From: Asaia astilbis JCM 15831
Lineage (GTDB): Bacteria > Pseudomonadota > Alphaproteobacteria > Acetobacterales > Acetobacteraceae
Reading direction: 5' to 3'
Length of the DNA: 64,000 nt
NCBI RefSeq assembly: GCF_000613845.1
Contig: NZ_BAJT01000008.1
Span: 62,001-126,000, forward strand
Under the pieces are notes generated by a model. It had not been told where the DNA came from, searched no databases, and worked only from the letters and a program-made list of their open reading frames with translations. A program made the position numbers and the translations under genes. This document shows, one piece after another, positions 1 through 10,405 of the stretch (positions within the stretch are counted from its first letter, which is position 1; each line of letters begins with the position of its first letter).

Positions 1-813
1 GCGAGCAACATCATGCTCGAGCGCTACGCCCGCAAGGTTGGCTCGCAGGCGGAGGGCGCTGCGCGCGTTGCCCGTGTCCGCACGCTGCAGCCCATGCTGA
101 GGATTGTTCTGATGGTTGTTCTGGTGACTGTCATCGGCCTGACCATTCTGAGCGAGATCGGGGTCAATGTCGCACCGCTTCTGGCAGGGGCATCGATCTT
201 TGGTGTTGCGCTCGGCTTTGGCTCGCAAAAGCTGGTGCAGGATTTCATCAACGGGATTTTCCTGTTGATGGAGAATGCTCTGACTGTCGGGGATGCGGTG
301 ACACTGAACGGCACATACGGTGTCGTCGAGCACCTGTCCTTGCGTACGGTGCATGTAAGAGCCAATGACGGCTCGATGAATATTTTTCCCTTCAGCTCTC
401 TGGGTCAGATCATCAATTTCAATCGCGATTTTGCGCGCGCCATTATCGTTGCGGAAGTCGGCTATGAAACCGACACCGACGATGTTGTTGCGACGATCAA
501 CGAGATCACGGCGGAGATGCGGGCGGATGAGCGCTTCAAGACGTTTATCATCGACGACTTCCAGATGTGGGGTGTCGATGCTCTGAATCAGACCTCCGTC
601 ACCGTACGCGGCACGCTGCCGACGACGACAGCGGGACGTTGGCCTGTTCAGCGCGAATTCTATCGCCGTATGAAAAAGGCTTTCGAGGCACGTGGCATCC
701 ATCTGCCTTATCCGACACGCTTCGTTGAGGTGACAGGCCTGGCCGGGTTGCAGACCGGGCAAGAGCATGACCGATCTGTGCAAGCGCCTGAAACGGGTAC
801 CGAGCCTTCCTAG
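1..813 (+). CDS. MscS-family mechanosensitive channel, C-terminal part
   Basis: The reading frame is already open at base 1, so the gene begins before the window. The visible 270 codons hold the last hydrophobic segments, including the glycine/alanine-rich pore helix ending GVALGFGSQKLVQD, followed by the cytoplasmic MscS beta domain (MENALTVGDAV, then the FPFSSLGQIINF region) and the alpha-beta C-terminal domain. Members of this family open under membrane tension in the inner membrane and release solutes on osmotic downshock. The missing N terminus prevents saying whether this is a small MscS or a large MscK/MscM-like protein. It converges on the sensor kinase downstream, with 26 bases between the stop codons. 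Confidence 0.88.
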   Translation, partial: ASNIMLERYARKVGSQAEGAARVARVRTLQPMLRIVLMVVLVTVIGLTILSEIGVNVAPLLAGASIFGVALGFGSQKLVQDFINGIFLLMENALTVGDAVTLNGTYGVVEHLSLRTVHVRANDGSMNIFPFSSLGQIINFNRDFARAIIVAEVGYETDTDDVVATINEITAEMRADERFKTFIIDDFQMWGVDALNQTSVTVRGTLPTTTAGRWPVQREFYRRMKKAFEARGIHLPYPTRFVEVTGLAGLQTGQEHDRSVQAPETGTEPS

Positions 814-829
814 AAGTTTCTCGGGAAGC

Positions 830-866
830 CTCAGAGCCGTCAGGCAGCTGACAGCGTGGCTCTGAG
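830..866. terminator. Hairpin between convergent mscS and kinase genes
   Basis: A perfect 9-bp inverted repeat (CTCAGAGCC at 830-838, GGCTCTGAG at 858-866) sits at the meeting point of two convergent genes and overlaps the last codons of the kinase. It is followed on the + strand only by TTTCTCC, so it is an imperfect intrinsic terminator that may serve the channel gene. Confidence 0.45.
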
Positions 867-3800
867 TTTCTCCTCGAAATGAGGCGTGGTGAAGGGCTTG
901 GGGAGAATGTGAATTTTCTCCCCGGGCATCCCGCCGCTGAAGACAGCTTGCTCGGCATAGCCTGTGATGAAGAGGACCGGGAGACCGGGTCTGAGCTCGC
1001 GGGCAGCATCAGCGAGCTGGCGCCCGTTCAGGCCACCCGGGAGGCCGACATCGGTAACCATGATGTCGAAGAGCAGTTCCTGATGGTTGAGCAGGGCAAG
1101 GGCTGCCGTGCTATCGCCAGCTTCGTGAACGACCGCCCCCCAGTCTTCCATCGTTTCACGCATGGTAAAGCGCAGCGTTTCCTCATCGTCGACGAGCAGG
1201 ACCCTCAAATGCCGCAGAGACACGCCGCTTTGCTCGCGCTCGGGGAGTGCGGGCGCGACCGGGAGCGTGGCCGTATGGCTGGGGAGCCAGATATGCACCG
1301 ATGTGCCAGCAGCGGGGGTCGAGACGATACTCACCCGTCCGCCAGACTGGCGAGCAAACCCATAGATCATGCTCAGACCGAGCCCGGTGCCTTGGCCTAT
1401 GGGCTTGGTGGTGAAAAACGGGTCGAATGCGCGTGCCATGACGTCGGTGCTCATGCCAACGCCTGTGTCTGTGACTGACAGGACCAGATAGGGGCCGGGG
1501 CGGAGTCCCCATTCTTCGGCCTGGAGCGAACCAAGTATTGCACGAGACGTGGCGATACGAAGGATGCCGCCTTCCGGCATGGCGTCGCGTGCATTGATCG
1601 AGAGATTGAGCAGGGCGTTTTCGAGCTGATTCATATCGACCAAAGCCGGGCCGATTGTCTCATTAAGTTGAAGGTCGAGCGTTATTCCCGGTCCGACGGT
1701 CCCGTCTAGCAAGTCATTCATGCTGAGAATGAGGGCGTTAACGTCCGCTGCCTGAGGGTCGAGAGTCTGCCTGCGCGAGAAGGCAAGCAGACGATGGGTC
1801 AGGGCCGCAGCGCGGTCAGTAGCGCCTCTTGCTGCGGTGATGTAGCGGTCCAGCCCTTCCGTGCGTCCCTGTTCCAGGCGACGCGTGAGAAGATCGAGCG
1901 CGCCGCCAATGCCTCCCAGAATATTGTTGAAATCATGAGCAAGGCCGCCGGTGAGCTGCCCGACCGCTTCCATTTTCTGGGACTGGCGGAGCTGGTCTTC
2001 AAGGGCGATACGATCCGTGACATCCCGCCCGGTCAGATAGATGTCATCGCCTTCGATCGAGCCGGACCAGTTGAAGGTGTGCCATGCTCCGTCATGGCGC
2101 TGAAAACGGAGATCGACCCCATGCTCAAGCCGGCCTTCGCGTAAAAGCGCGAGAGCGTCCACCGCGCGGGTCATATCCTCGGGATGGACGAGGTGCTCCA
2201 GTTTGCTGTCCAGCCAGTGACGCGCCTTGTCACCGAAACTGTTCTGCCAGCTCGGGTTGAGGTAGCGCAGGCGGCCTTCGCGATCCATCAGAGCGAGAAG
2301 ATCCGAGCTGATCGCCCAGAGGCGATCGCGTTCCTTCGTGCGACGAACGACCTGATCTTCGAGTGTCTCATTCAGACGGCGCAGAGCATCCTGAGCTCGC
2401 ATCTGCCTTATGGCTGCCCAGCTTCGATCGGCCACTGTCCGGACGAAAGAGAGCGTAATCTCGTCCCAGCAATGGGGGTGTCTGAACTGAACGATCACGA
2501 CAGCCTGCAGGACGTCGTTTTCCATAATCGGGACGTTGAGCAGGGCGCAGATCTGAAGCGGAATAAACGAGTCTGCCTGGTCAACTGTGAGAGGGTGAGT
2601 CCTTACATCGTCAATCGCGACAACCTCTCCCTTTTTGAGGCGTTCGATATACGAGCCGAAGCTGCGGAAGGCATAAAGGCCGGAAATGTTTGTGATCGAC
2701 GGGTCTCGGCGCCAGCAATCGGTGACTTGAGCCAATTCCCTTTCATGATCGACATCGGCAAATCCCGAGCGATCGGCTTCGATCGTGACGCCGAGCGTGC
2801 GTGATGTCAGATCGAGGACATCGCTTGTGCTGGAGAGCGTTCGCAGCTCATCACCGAAAACAACAAGCGCTTCGCGTTTGAGGGTCTGCCGTTTGGGGGC
2901 GTCGATGTCGAGAAGAATACCTGGAAAATGGCTTACATTGCCCTCCTCATCGTAAGTGCACGACCCGTTCGCCTCGACCCAGCGGCTGGTCCTGGTCCCG
3001 TCATCCCGTAATCTGAATTCGCAGCGAAAGCGTTTTTTATCGCGCAGAGCTTCATCAAGGGCGGCTGCGATTGCGGGGCGGTCTTCAGGGGTTACGCCCT
3101 CGAGAATACGCTCCAGAGTCACGCCCGCCGTGAGTTGGGCAGACGGAAGATCGAGCGTTGCTGCCATGCGCTTGTCGCCCGTGATCAGTCGACGTTCTGC
3201 ATCCCACAGCCACATGCCGATGATCGTGCCCGCCTCAAGCGCCAATTCGAGACGTTCATGCTCCTGATTCGCCACAGACATCTCTCGCGAGACGCCGAGG
3301 ATACGTTCAGGTTTACCGTCAGCGCCGAGAATAGGGGCGATAATCACATCCCAGAGCCGGGTCCGACCGTCCGATGTCTCGATATAGTCCTGGAAATGGC
3401 TGGTTCTGCCGGCGCCCGCCGCTTCGATGGCATCGAGCGCGAGGTTTCGTCCACGTTCCTGCCAGACATCGGGCCAGTAGAGACCGATCATTTCCGAGGC
3501 CGTGCACAGGTTCAGAACGCGTATCGCCCCATGATTGATGAAGGTGACGACCCCGCTGAGGTCCAGAATCTTGACACAGTCATTGGCGCTGACCAGCATC
3601 GAGTTGATGAAGGCCTGGCTGGTTCTCAGCGCCAGACGGTCTTCATGGGTGATGTCGATGATTGTGCCCGTGCAGTCCTTCCCATGCGGTTGAGCACTGA
3701 TATGCACGCGGATCATCTCGCCGGTAGCCGAGAACAGTCGCACACCCTGTTCAGGTGCGGTGATCAACCAGTCGATGGGCGACTGATCGGGGGGAGGGCG

Positions 3801-4469
3801 GTCTTCCTGATGGATACGCGTGAGAAGATCCGACCACGTGATTCCATATTTGAGCGCCTCGTCTGTCAGCCCGCAGAGTGTCGCCATGCGCGGGTCCCCG
3901 GTCAGACGTGATGATGCTGCGCACCACATGAAAAAACCGAGATGAATTTGAGAACGCAGTTCTTGTGCGGAGCTTACGCTGACACGGTTGGAGACCGAGG
4001 CGCTTTCTTTGAGCATTTGGAGGGGGATAGCCCCGAGAAGACGGGCATGGGCATGGATGGCACGATCACGGTGATCTTCGAGCATTGTGCGTCGCGTATC
4101 GACTGCGATGGCACCGTGAGCCGGATTGCCGAAGGGGTAGAAAGACCATCCGAAGAGTGAATGCACACCTTCTGTCGGCTGCGCGGCGCTCCAGTCGTGA
4201 TCGGCCCATTCGGAAAGGTCGGGGGAGCCGATCCGAGTGGGGTCGACATGAGAGGGTCGACCGTGATCGATGTGAAGGAGTGCGAACCCCAGATCAGGAA
4301 AGCTGGCACGAAGAGGCTCGAGCGCATGGTGATGAAGACTCTGCCCGCTGGCGGGCAGGTCGGGAACCCTTTGCTTGGTAAGCCTCATCTTGACCGCCAC
4401 CCACTTTCTGGCATCCCGCTCGGCGAAGGAGGATGGCGTCTCGAACACAGCACGGATGAGGCCGCTCAA
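840..4469 (-). CDS. Hybrid sensor histidine kinase, multi-PAS/GAF with receiver
   Basis: A 1209-residue hybrid two-component kinase. The N-terminal two thirds contain several PAS-like sensor modules and one GAF-like module (around residues 550-690, with the block [19 protein letters not shown]). A last PAS precedes the HisKA domain, whose phospho-acceptor histidine lies in LAHDFNNI near residue 845. An HATPase follows (N box [15 protein letters not shown] boxes DTGVGMS and GTGLGLS). A C-terminal receiver follows, with DDEE and an acceptor aspartate in TDVGLPGG near residue 1140. No transmembrane helix is evident, so it is probably cytosolic. The frame opens with TTG at 4469; Met at 4388 is an alternative start. 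It lies 57 bp downstream of gluconate 5-dehydrogenase on the same strand. The signal sensed is unknown. Confidence 0.88.
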   Translation of the reverse strand: MSGLIRAVFETPSSFAERDARKWVAVKMRLTKQRVPDLPASGQSLHHHALEPLRASFPDLGFALLHIDHGRPSHVDPTRIGSPDLSEWADHDWSAAQPTEGVHSLFGWSFYPFGNPAHGAIAVDTRRTMLEDHRDRAIHAHARLLGAIPLQMLKESASVSNRVSVSSAQELRSQIHLGFFMWCAASSRLTGDPRMATLCGLTDEALKYGITWSDLLTRIHQEDRPPPDQSPIDWLITAPEQGVRLFSATGEMIRVHISAQPHGKDCTGTIIDITHEDRLALRTSQAFINSMLVSANDCVKILDLSGVVTFINHGAIRVLNLCTASEMIGLYWPDVWQERGRNLALDAIEAAGAGRTSHFQDYIETSDGRTRLWDVIIAPILGADGKPERILGVSREMSVANQEHERLELALEAGTIIGMWLWDAERRLITGDKRMAATLDLPSAQLTAGVTLERILEGVTPEDRPAIAAALDEALRDKKRFRCEFRLRDDGTRTSRWVEANGSCTYDEEGNVSHFPGILLDIDAPKRQTLKREALVVFGDELRTLSSTSDVLDLTSRTLGVTIEADRSGFADVDHERELAQVTDCWRRDPSITNISGLYAFRSFGSYIERLKKGEVVAIDDVRTHPLTVDQADSFIPLQICALLNVPIMENDVLQAVVIVQFRHPHCWDEITLSFVRTVADRSWAAIRQMRAQDALRRLNETLEDQVVRRTKERDRLWAISSDLLALMDREGRLRYLNPSWQNSFGDKARHWLDSKLEHLVHPEDMTRAVDALALLREGRLEHGVDLRFQRHDGAWHTFNWSGSIEGDDIYLTGRDVTDRIALEDQLRQSQKMEAVGQLTGGLAHDFNNILGGIGGALDLLTRRLEQGRTEGLDRYITAARGATDRAAALTHRLLAFSRRQTLDPQAADVNALILSMNDLLDGTVGPGITLDLQLNETIGPALVDMNQLENALLNLSINARDAMPEGGILRIATSRAILGSLQAEEWGLRPGPYLVLSVTDTGVGMSTDVMARAFDPFFTTKPIGQGTGLGLSMIYGFARQSGGRVSIVSTPAAGTSVHIWLPSHTATLPVAPALPEREQSGVSLRHLRVLLVDDEETLRFTMRETMEDWGAVVHEAGDSTAALALLNHQELLFDIMVTDVGLPGGLNGRQLADAARELRPGLPVLFITGYAEQAVFSGGMPGEKIHILPKPFTTPHFEEKLRATLSAA

Positions 4470-4503
4470 CCAGCCTGATTCATAGCGTCAGAATCGTGAA
4501 TGC

Positions 4504-4519
4504 GTAAATACTCATTTAC
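4504..4519. repeat. 16-bp AT-rich palindrome upstream of the kinase
   Basis: GTAAAT-ACTC-ATTTAC is a perfect inverted repeat in the 57-bp gap between the dehydrogenase stop codon and the kinase start. It could be a regulator site or a weak hairpin. No family assignment is possible from sequence alone. Confidence 0.35.
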
Positions 4520-4526
4520 CGCTATG

Positions 4527-5294
4527 TCAGACGGAGGCCGTCAAACCTCCATCAACGGTGAGTATGTGACCGTTAACGAAGCTCGAGGCATCCGATGACA
4601 GAAAGACGGCAGCCCCGATGAGTTCATCGCTCTTTCCCCAGCGCGCCGCGGGCGTGCGTTGGCAGAGCCAGGTTGAGAAATCCTGATTGGCGACGAGGGC
4701 CGCATTCATCTCGGTTTCGAAATACCCCGGTGCAAGCCCGTTGATTTGCAGACCATGACGCGCCCAGTCTGTGGCCATGCCTTTCGTCAACATCTTGACC
4801 GCCCCTTTTGTGGCCGCATAGGGCGCGATCCCCGGCCGGGCCAGCTCGCTCTGGACCGAGCAGATATTGACGATTTTGCCGCGATTGCGGGGGATCATAT
4901 AGCGTGACACGGCCTGGGCCACGAAGAAGACCGAACTGAGATTGGTAGAGATCAGCCGGTCCCATTCGTGACGGGGAAACTGATCGAGCGGTGACCGGAA
5001 CTGGATACCCGCATTGTTGATCAGGATATCGATCGGCCCTTCCTGCTCGATGGCTGCGATCCCCGCCTCGACCTGATCCTGATCCGTGACGTCGAAAACG
5101 CTGGTCCGCGTCGTGATGCCCTCGGCCTCCAGCTTGGCCTGAGCGGTTTCGAGGGCCGCAGCCTGCCGTCCGTTGAGGATGATGTCGGCTCCGAAAGCGC
5201 CAAGGCCCTGGGCAAGTGTGAAACCGATGCCGCGTGACGCGCCGGTGATCAGGGCGCGTCGACCCTTCAGGGAAAACAAGGCTGGGTTCGACAT
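4527..5294 (-). CDS. gno: Gluconate 5-dehydrogenase (SDR family)
   Basis: A 255-residue classical short-chain dehydrogenase. The nucleotide-binding motif TGASRGIG is near the N terminus, followed by NNAG, the catalytic Ser in CSVQSE, Tyr-x-x-x-Lys in YAATK, and the C-terminal VNGHILTVDGG. Blocks such as IVNICSVQSELARPGIAPY and the region around INGLAPGYF match remembered Gluconobacter oxydans gluconate 5-dehydrogenase, which interconverts gluconate and 5-keto-gluconate with NADP(H) in the cytoplasm. The frame can be extended upstream to 5459, but the ATG at 5294 is preceded by AAAGGAT and gives the normal family length. It is divergent from cysG, and the downstream neighbour is the hybrid kinase. 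Confidence 0.9.
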   Translation of the reverse strand: MSNPALFSLKGRRALITGASRGIGFTLAQGLGAFGADIILNGRQAAALETAQAKLEAEGITTRTSVFDVTDQDQVEAGIAAIEQEGPIDILINNAGIQFRSPLDQFPRHEWDRLISTNLSSVFFVAQAVSRYMIPRNRGKIVNICSVQSELARPGIAPYAATKGAVKMLTKGMATDWARHGLQINGLAPGYFETEMNAALVANQDFSTWLCQRTPAARWGKSDELIGAAVFLSSDASSFVNGHILTVDGGLTASV

Positions 5295-5431
5295 TGCGTC
5301 ATCCTTTTCGTCGCAGCTCAATTTGTGGGACCGTAACAGGCTTGAGCGGGCTGCCCAGCCGACATTTTCGTGTGGTTTCTTACAGGCCGGGCTCTCTTGG
5401 CGATTACGAGGACGCAGGTCATACAGATAGT

Positions 5432-6825
5432 ATGAAGAATGAAGCGACCTATCTCCCATTGCGATGCGTCTCGATGATGCGCGTGCCCTTCTGATCGGTG
5501 GCGGTCAGGTGGCTGCGAACAAGCTGCGTCTGCTTTTGGGGCGGTGTCACGATATTGCGGTTCTGGGCGCTATCAGCGATCCCGAAATCACGCAGGCGGT
5601 CGCGTCGGGGCGTGTCACGCATCTGGGCGATGCGATCGAGCTCGAGTCCGTCAGAACGCTTCTTCCGCAGATGCGGCTGGTATTCGCCGCAACGGATGAA
5701 TTTGATTTGAACCGCGAGATTGCAGCCCTTGCGAGAGCGGCTGGTGTGGCGATCTGCGTTGTGGACGATCAGGAACCCTCAACATTCATCACGCCTGCCA
5801 TCATCGATCGCACGCCCGTACAGATCGCGATTTCGACCAATGGTGCGGCGCCGGTTCTGGCAAGGCGTCTCAGAACGCAGATCGAAGCGCTTCTTCCTGA
5901 CGGGCTCTCGCGGCTTGCCCGTTTCATGCAGGCCCAGAGAAGCTGGATCAAGAAAACGCAACCCGACACGTTGATCCGCCGTCGCGCCTGGGAGAATTTT
6001 GTCGACGGACGTGGTGCGGAGCAGGCCCTTCGTGGTGAGGAAGGAGCCGCTCGAAAGAGTCTGGAAGACGCGCTCAACGCCGTACCGAGGCAGGGGGAAG
6101 TCTGGCTTGTCGGCGCAGGCCCCGGCGACCCGGATCTGCTGACGCTTGCGGCTTTACGTTTGATGTCCAATGCAGATTCCGTGCTCTACGACCAGCTGAT
6201 CCCTCCCGCGATCATGGATCGGGTGCGGCGGGATGCCGAGCGTGTATTCGTCGGCAAGAAGCGCAGTCACCACATTCTGCCACAAGACAACATCAATGAA
6301 GAACTGATCCGGCGCGCCAAGGCAGGGGAGCGCGTGCTCCGTCTGAAAGGAGGAGACCCCTTTATTTTCGGGCGTGGCGGTGAGGAGATGGAAGCGCTCG
6401 TCGATGCGGGTGTGACGGTGAGGGTGATCCCCGGCATCACGGCAGCAAGCGGGTGCGGTGCGGCGTCCGGTATTCCGCTGACTCATCGCGATTGTGCCCA
6501 GAGCTGCATCTTTGTGACGGGCCACGCACGAGCGGACGGCACCCTCAATCTCGACTGGCCGAGCCTTGCCAAAAAAGGTCAGACTCTGGCCATCTATATG
6601 GGGCTGTCACCGATGGCCGATCTCTGTGCCCAGCTTCAGGCCCATGGTCTGCCTGCTGACTGGCCTGCGGCGGTCATCGAGCACGGCACGAGAGCCGATC
6701 AGCGGGTGCATGTCGCGACACTCGGCACATTGCCCGCTCTGGTGGCTGAACGGGGCGTTGTCAGTCCGGCACTCACTCTGGTGGGAGAAGTTGTCAATCA
6801 TCGACGAGAAATCCACCAATTTTGA
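5432..6825 (+). CDS. cysG: Siroheme synthase CysG (probable frameshift near 5460)
   Basis: Multifunctional siroheme synthase. The N-terminal third has a Rossmann-type precorrin-2 dehydrogenase/ferrochelatase domain (LLIGGGQVAANK). The C-terminal part, from about VWLVGAGPGDPDLLTL, is uroporphyrinogen-III methyltransferase (VLRLKGGDPFIFGRGGEE, VIPGITAASG, LTHRDCAQS). The uninterrupted frame starts only at 5464, just inside the first strand. A second frame from ATG 5432 reads MKNEATYLPL and then runs off. Adding one C at about 5460 (TTGCGATG to TTGCCGATG) joins them as YLPL-P-MRLDDARALLIGGG, a normal N terminus. Siroheme is the cofactor of sulfite reductase, which fits the downstream sulfate genes. 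No cysIJ is in the window. Confidence 0.9.
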
Positions 6826-6925
6826 TCGTGAGATTTGTAGGTCACCCATTGCACGGTAGGGTCTGAGGTATTATGTCGAGCATGTCATCGCAATAAGCGA
6901 TTTTTAATAGTGGATTTATTCAGTC

Positions 6926-7609
6926 ATGGCCTTGACCCAGACAGAACGCCAGATCCTCGAACAAACCCCTGAAGACCGCCTTTTGGGGCGGGCGATGGAG
7001 GTGCTGCACGGCCGTCTCGCGCTCGTCTCGTCGTTTGGAGCCGAATCTGCTCTGCTCCTCGCGATGATTGCCGAGATAGACCCGGAGTTTCCGGTTTTTT
7101 TCCTGGAAACCAGACGCCATTTTCCCGAAACGCTGACTTATCGCGACGAGCTCGCTGAGTTTCTGGGGCTGACCGGACTGCGCTCCATCGGGCCGAGCGA
7201 CAAGGCAATCCACGATCGTGATCCGCAGGATCAGCTCGCGGATTTCGACCCGGATGCCTGCTGCGCGCTGCGTAAGGTCGAGCCGATGGACGATGCTTTA
7301 AACGATTTTGACGCGTGGATAACGGGGCGCAAACGTGGGCAGGCCGCGACGCGTGCCGCCATGAAAGCTTTTGAGCCGCTTGAAGATGGTCGCGCCAAGA
7401 TCAATCCTCTCGCCTCCTGGACCCATGAGCGGATCGACAGTGAGATGACGCGTCGCCGTCTTCCGCGCCATCCTTTGACCAGCCTCGGCTTCAAGTCGAT
7501 CGGCTGTGCGCCCTGCACGCGTGCTGTGGCCGAAGGCGAAGACCCCAGAGCCGGACGCTGGGCCGGACAGACCAAAACCGAATGCGGCATTCACCTGCCT
7601 GCGCGATAA
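6926..7609 (+). CDS. cysH: Adenylyl-/phosphoadenylyl-sulfate reductase CysH
   Basis: A 227-residue thioredoxin-dependent reductase that converts activated sulfate to sulfite. It has the PAPS-reductase fold (SSFGAESALLL P-loop-like segment near residues 35-45) and the C-terminal catalytic ECGIH with Cys220. It also carries Cys112-Cys113 and Cys194-x-x-Cys197, the cysteine set that binds a 4Fe-4S cluster in assimilatory APS reductases and in Bacillus-type CysH, and which is absent from E. coli PAPS reductase. That suggests APS as a substrate, although an APS kinase domain is encoded downstream. It is first in the cysH-cysD-cysNC run, 11 bp before cysD. Confidence 0.92.
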   Translation: MALTQTERQILEQTPEDRLLGRAMEVLHGRLALVSSFGAESALLLAMIAEIDPEFPVFFLETRRHFPETLTYRDELAEFLGLTGLRSIGPSDKAIHDRDPQDQLADFDPDACCALRKVEPMDDALNDFDAWITGRKRGQAATRAAMKAFEPLEDGRAKINPLASWTHERIDSEMTRRRLPRHPLTSLGFKSIGCAPCTRAVAEGEDPRAGRWAGQTKTECGIHLPAR

Positions 7610-7620
7610 CGGAGCATAAC

Positions 7621-8454
7621 ATGAGTTTGGCGTCCCCCACTCTGGCGACACCGCGCGCCATGGACGATCTCGATCAGCTCGAGGCGCAGAGCATTTTCGT
7701 TTTGCGCGAAGCCTATCGTAAGCTTCGTCCGCTTTCGCTTCTCTGGTCGCTGGGCAAGGACAGCAATGTCATGGTCTGGTTGGCCCGCAAGGCGTTCATG
7801 GGCCGCGTACCGTTCCCGGTCATGCATGTCGATACGGGAAAGAAATTCCCCGAGATGTATGCCTTTCGCGAAGAATACGCGAAGAAATGGAATCTCGATC
7901 TGATGCTGGGCGACTGCCCTCCGGTTGAGGAAATCGACCCTTCTCTGCCGCCGGCAGCCCGTTCGGCTGCGCGCAAGACGGCAGGGCTTGCCAGCCTGAT
8001 CGAGAAGCACAAGCTGCGTGGCGTGATCGCCGGTATCCGTCGTGATGAGCAGGCAACCCGGGCCAAGGAGCGCGTCTTCAGCCCGCGTGGTGCCGGCCAT
8101 CGCTGGGATGTGCGTAACCAGCCGCCCGAATTCTGGGACCAGTACGCCACGCCTTATGAAGACGGCATGCATATCCGTGTGCATCCGCTGCTCTCATGGC
8201 GTGAGATCGATATCTGGCGCTATATCGAGCGCGAGAACATTCCTCTCGTCGATCTGTATTTCGCCAAGAACGGCAAGCGCTATCGCTCGCTGGGCGATCA
8301 GGACATCACGAGCCCGATCGACAGCAATGCCTCGACCCTGGCCGAAGTGATTGCCGAGCTGGAAAACAGCAAGACCTCCGAGCGCGCTGGACGCGCCATG
8401 GACCATGAATCCGAAGATGCTTTCGAGCGTCTCCGTGTTGCGGGTTATCTCTGA
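7621..8454 (+). CDS. cysD: Sulfate adenylyltransferase small subunit CysD
   Basis: A 277-residue ATP sulfurylase subunit of the PP-loop family that, with the GTPase CysN, makes adenosine 5'-phosphosulfate from sulfate and ATP. The pyrophosphatase loop SLGKDSNVM is near residue 44. The C-terminal RYRSLGDQD and the SDS-like tail are conserved in CysD. The frame can be extended to 7582, but the ATG at 7621 is preceded by GGAG (ACGGAGCATAAC) and lies beyond the cysH stop, so it is preferred. The stop at 8454 is 3 bp before the first possible cysN start. Confidence 0.94.
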   Translation: MSLASPTLATPRAMDDLDQLEAQSIFVLREAYRKLRPLSLLWSLGKDSNVMVWLARKAFMGRVPFPVMHVDTGKKFPEMYAFREEYAKKWNLDLMLGDCPPVEEIDPSLPPAARSAARKTAGLASLIEKHKLRGVIAGIRRDEQATRAKERVFSPRGAGHRWDVRNQPPEFWDQYATPYEDGMHIRVHPLLSWREIDIWRYIERENIPLVDLYFAKNGKRYRSLGDQDITSPIDSNASTLAEVIAELENSKTSERAGRAMDHESEDAFERLRVAGYL

Positions 8455-8457
8455 GCA

Positions 8458-10335
8458 ATGGGCGATATCATGACCACCAACGACCTTCCCGCCTCGTTGC
8501 GCGCCGCCGCGACACCCATCGTGATTGTCGGCCATGTCGATCATGGCAAATCGACCCTGATTGGCCGCCTGCTTTACGACACGGATAGTTTACAGGACGG
8601 CAAGCTGGCCCAGATTGTCGAGAGCAGCCGTAAACGCGGTCTGACTGTCGAGTGGAGCTTCCTCCTCGACTCCCTTCAGATCGAACGCGATCAGGGTGTC
8701 ACGGTCGACTCTACGCGTATCCCGTTCCATCTGGCGGCCGTGAGTTCGTGATCGTCGATGCACCGGGTCATCGCCAGTTCCTGCGGAACATGATCACGGG
8801 CGCTGCCGATGCCGAAGCCGCCGTTCTGGTGGTCGACGCGCTCGAAGGCGCGCAGGAGCAGACACGGCGTCATGCCATGTTGCTGCGTCTGATCGGCATC
8901 CGTCACGTCATCGTGCTGCTTAACAAATCCGATCTGCTCGACTTCGATCAGGCCAAAATCGATCAGGCCGAAATCGATGTGCGCGATCTGCTTGGGCGTC
9001 TCGAAATCAACGTGGAGGCTTTCGTTCCGGCCTCTGCCCGCGACGGAGACAATATCGCCAGCCGATCCGAGCGCGCGCCCTGGTATCAGGGCCCGACACT
9101 GGTCGAAGCACTGGCCGCTGTTCCGGCTCCGGCCTCGCGTCTGGCGCTCGATTTCCGGATGCCGGTCGAGGATGTCTATCGCTTCGATGACGTGCGCTAT
9201 GTCGCGGGGCGCATCGAGCGTGGAGTGGTGCGCGAAGGCGATCGTATCGTGATCGGTTCGCAGGGGCAGCAGGCTACAGTCGCCGAAATCTGCCGCTGGC
9301 ACGCACCCGCGCACCCGGTTGCCGGGGCGGGCGAGTCGATTGCACTGCGTCTGGAACCAGACCTCGTGCCTGATCGTGGGGATCTGCTTTTCCCTGCTAT
9401 TGAGACAGGCAGAGAGCCCGTCCGCTCAGCGCGCATCCGGACGCGTCTCTTCTGGCTGCGCGGTGAGCCCCTGCGCGTGGGGGAAAGCTTCACCCTGCGT
9501 CTGGCGACCGCCGAACACGATGTGACGGTCGCCTCCATCGACGCAGTGGTCAATCTCGAGGATCTGACACTGTCGCTTGGTGACGAGGTGCCGCCCGATG
9601 CTTTGCCGAAATTACGCTGGCGACGTCTCATGCGATCCTGTTCGATCCGTTCTCACCGGGTTACAGCGACGGTCGCGGCGTTCTGGTCGATCGTTTCCAG
9701 CGCATTGTCGGAGGCGCACCGCTTCTCGCGCGGCCGAACTGCCTGACGGGGCTCATGCCATCCATCCGACGGCCAGCAAGGTCTCGGCGGGTGAACGTCG
9801 CGCTCTTCAGGGGCATGAAGGAGCCGTTTTCTGGCTGACCGGGCTCCCCGGTTCCGGAAAAAGCACGATCGCTCGTGCGGCTGAGGCCGATCTCGTGGCG
9901 CAGGGTCTGCGTACAACCGTGCTCGATGGCGACACGTTGCGGGCGGGACTGTGCAGCGATTTGGGGTTCTCGGCGCAGGATCGTCGCGAAAATATTCGAC
10001 GCGCTGCGCATGTTGCGCGCATCCTGGCTGAGAGCGGACAGGTCGTTATCGTAGCGCTCGTCTCTCCTCTGATCGAGGATCGCGCTTTGGCGGCGCAGAT
10101 CATCGGGCAGGGTTTCCATGAAGTTCATGTGGATGCGACGATCGAAGTGTGCGAAACGCGCGATCCGAAGGGACTTTACGCGGCTGCCCGTGCGGGCAAG
10201 ATCGCGGAATTTACCGGCATAAGCGCGCCTTACGAAGCACCGGAGAGTCCGGCACTTCGTCTGGAAACGACAGGTGCCGTCGACGGGACAGTGCAAGGCT
10301 TCCGTCGCTTCATTCAGGGCGTGGTTGCTGGCTGA
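8458..10335 (+). CDS. cysNC: CysNC: ATP sulfurylase GTPase fused to APS kinase (three frame breaks)
   Basis: One gene read across three frames. The first segment has the GTPase G1 GHVDHGKST. The second has DAPGHRQF and NKSD, then the elongation-factor-like beta barrels. A short third segment ([19 protein letters not shown], then [11 protein letters not shown]) is the end of CysN. The last has APS kinase with P-loop [19 protein letters not shown] and [11 protein letters not shown]. Single-base gains restore one frame at 8733 (GG to GGG, giving [16 protein letters not shown]), at 9602-9604 (TTT to TTTT) and at 9732-9733 (GG to GGG). All three look like deletions in short runs and no other stop intervenes, so assembly error is more likely than decay. 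Start is ATG 8458 or 8470. Confidence 0.88.
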
Positions 10336-10405
10336 CAAAGGTCAGGGAGAGGGGGCGGCGGCGCGTGAGTGCCTACGTCCCCTTTTTTAGGTCAGACGAC
10401 TTTGT

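Noticed and set aside
5295..5459. Upstream extension of gluconate 5-dehydrogenase to 310 residues
   Set aside because: Family length and the ribosome-binding site favour ATG 5294; the extension overlaps cysG.
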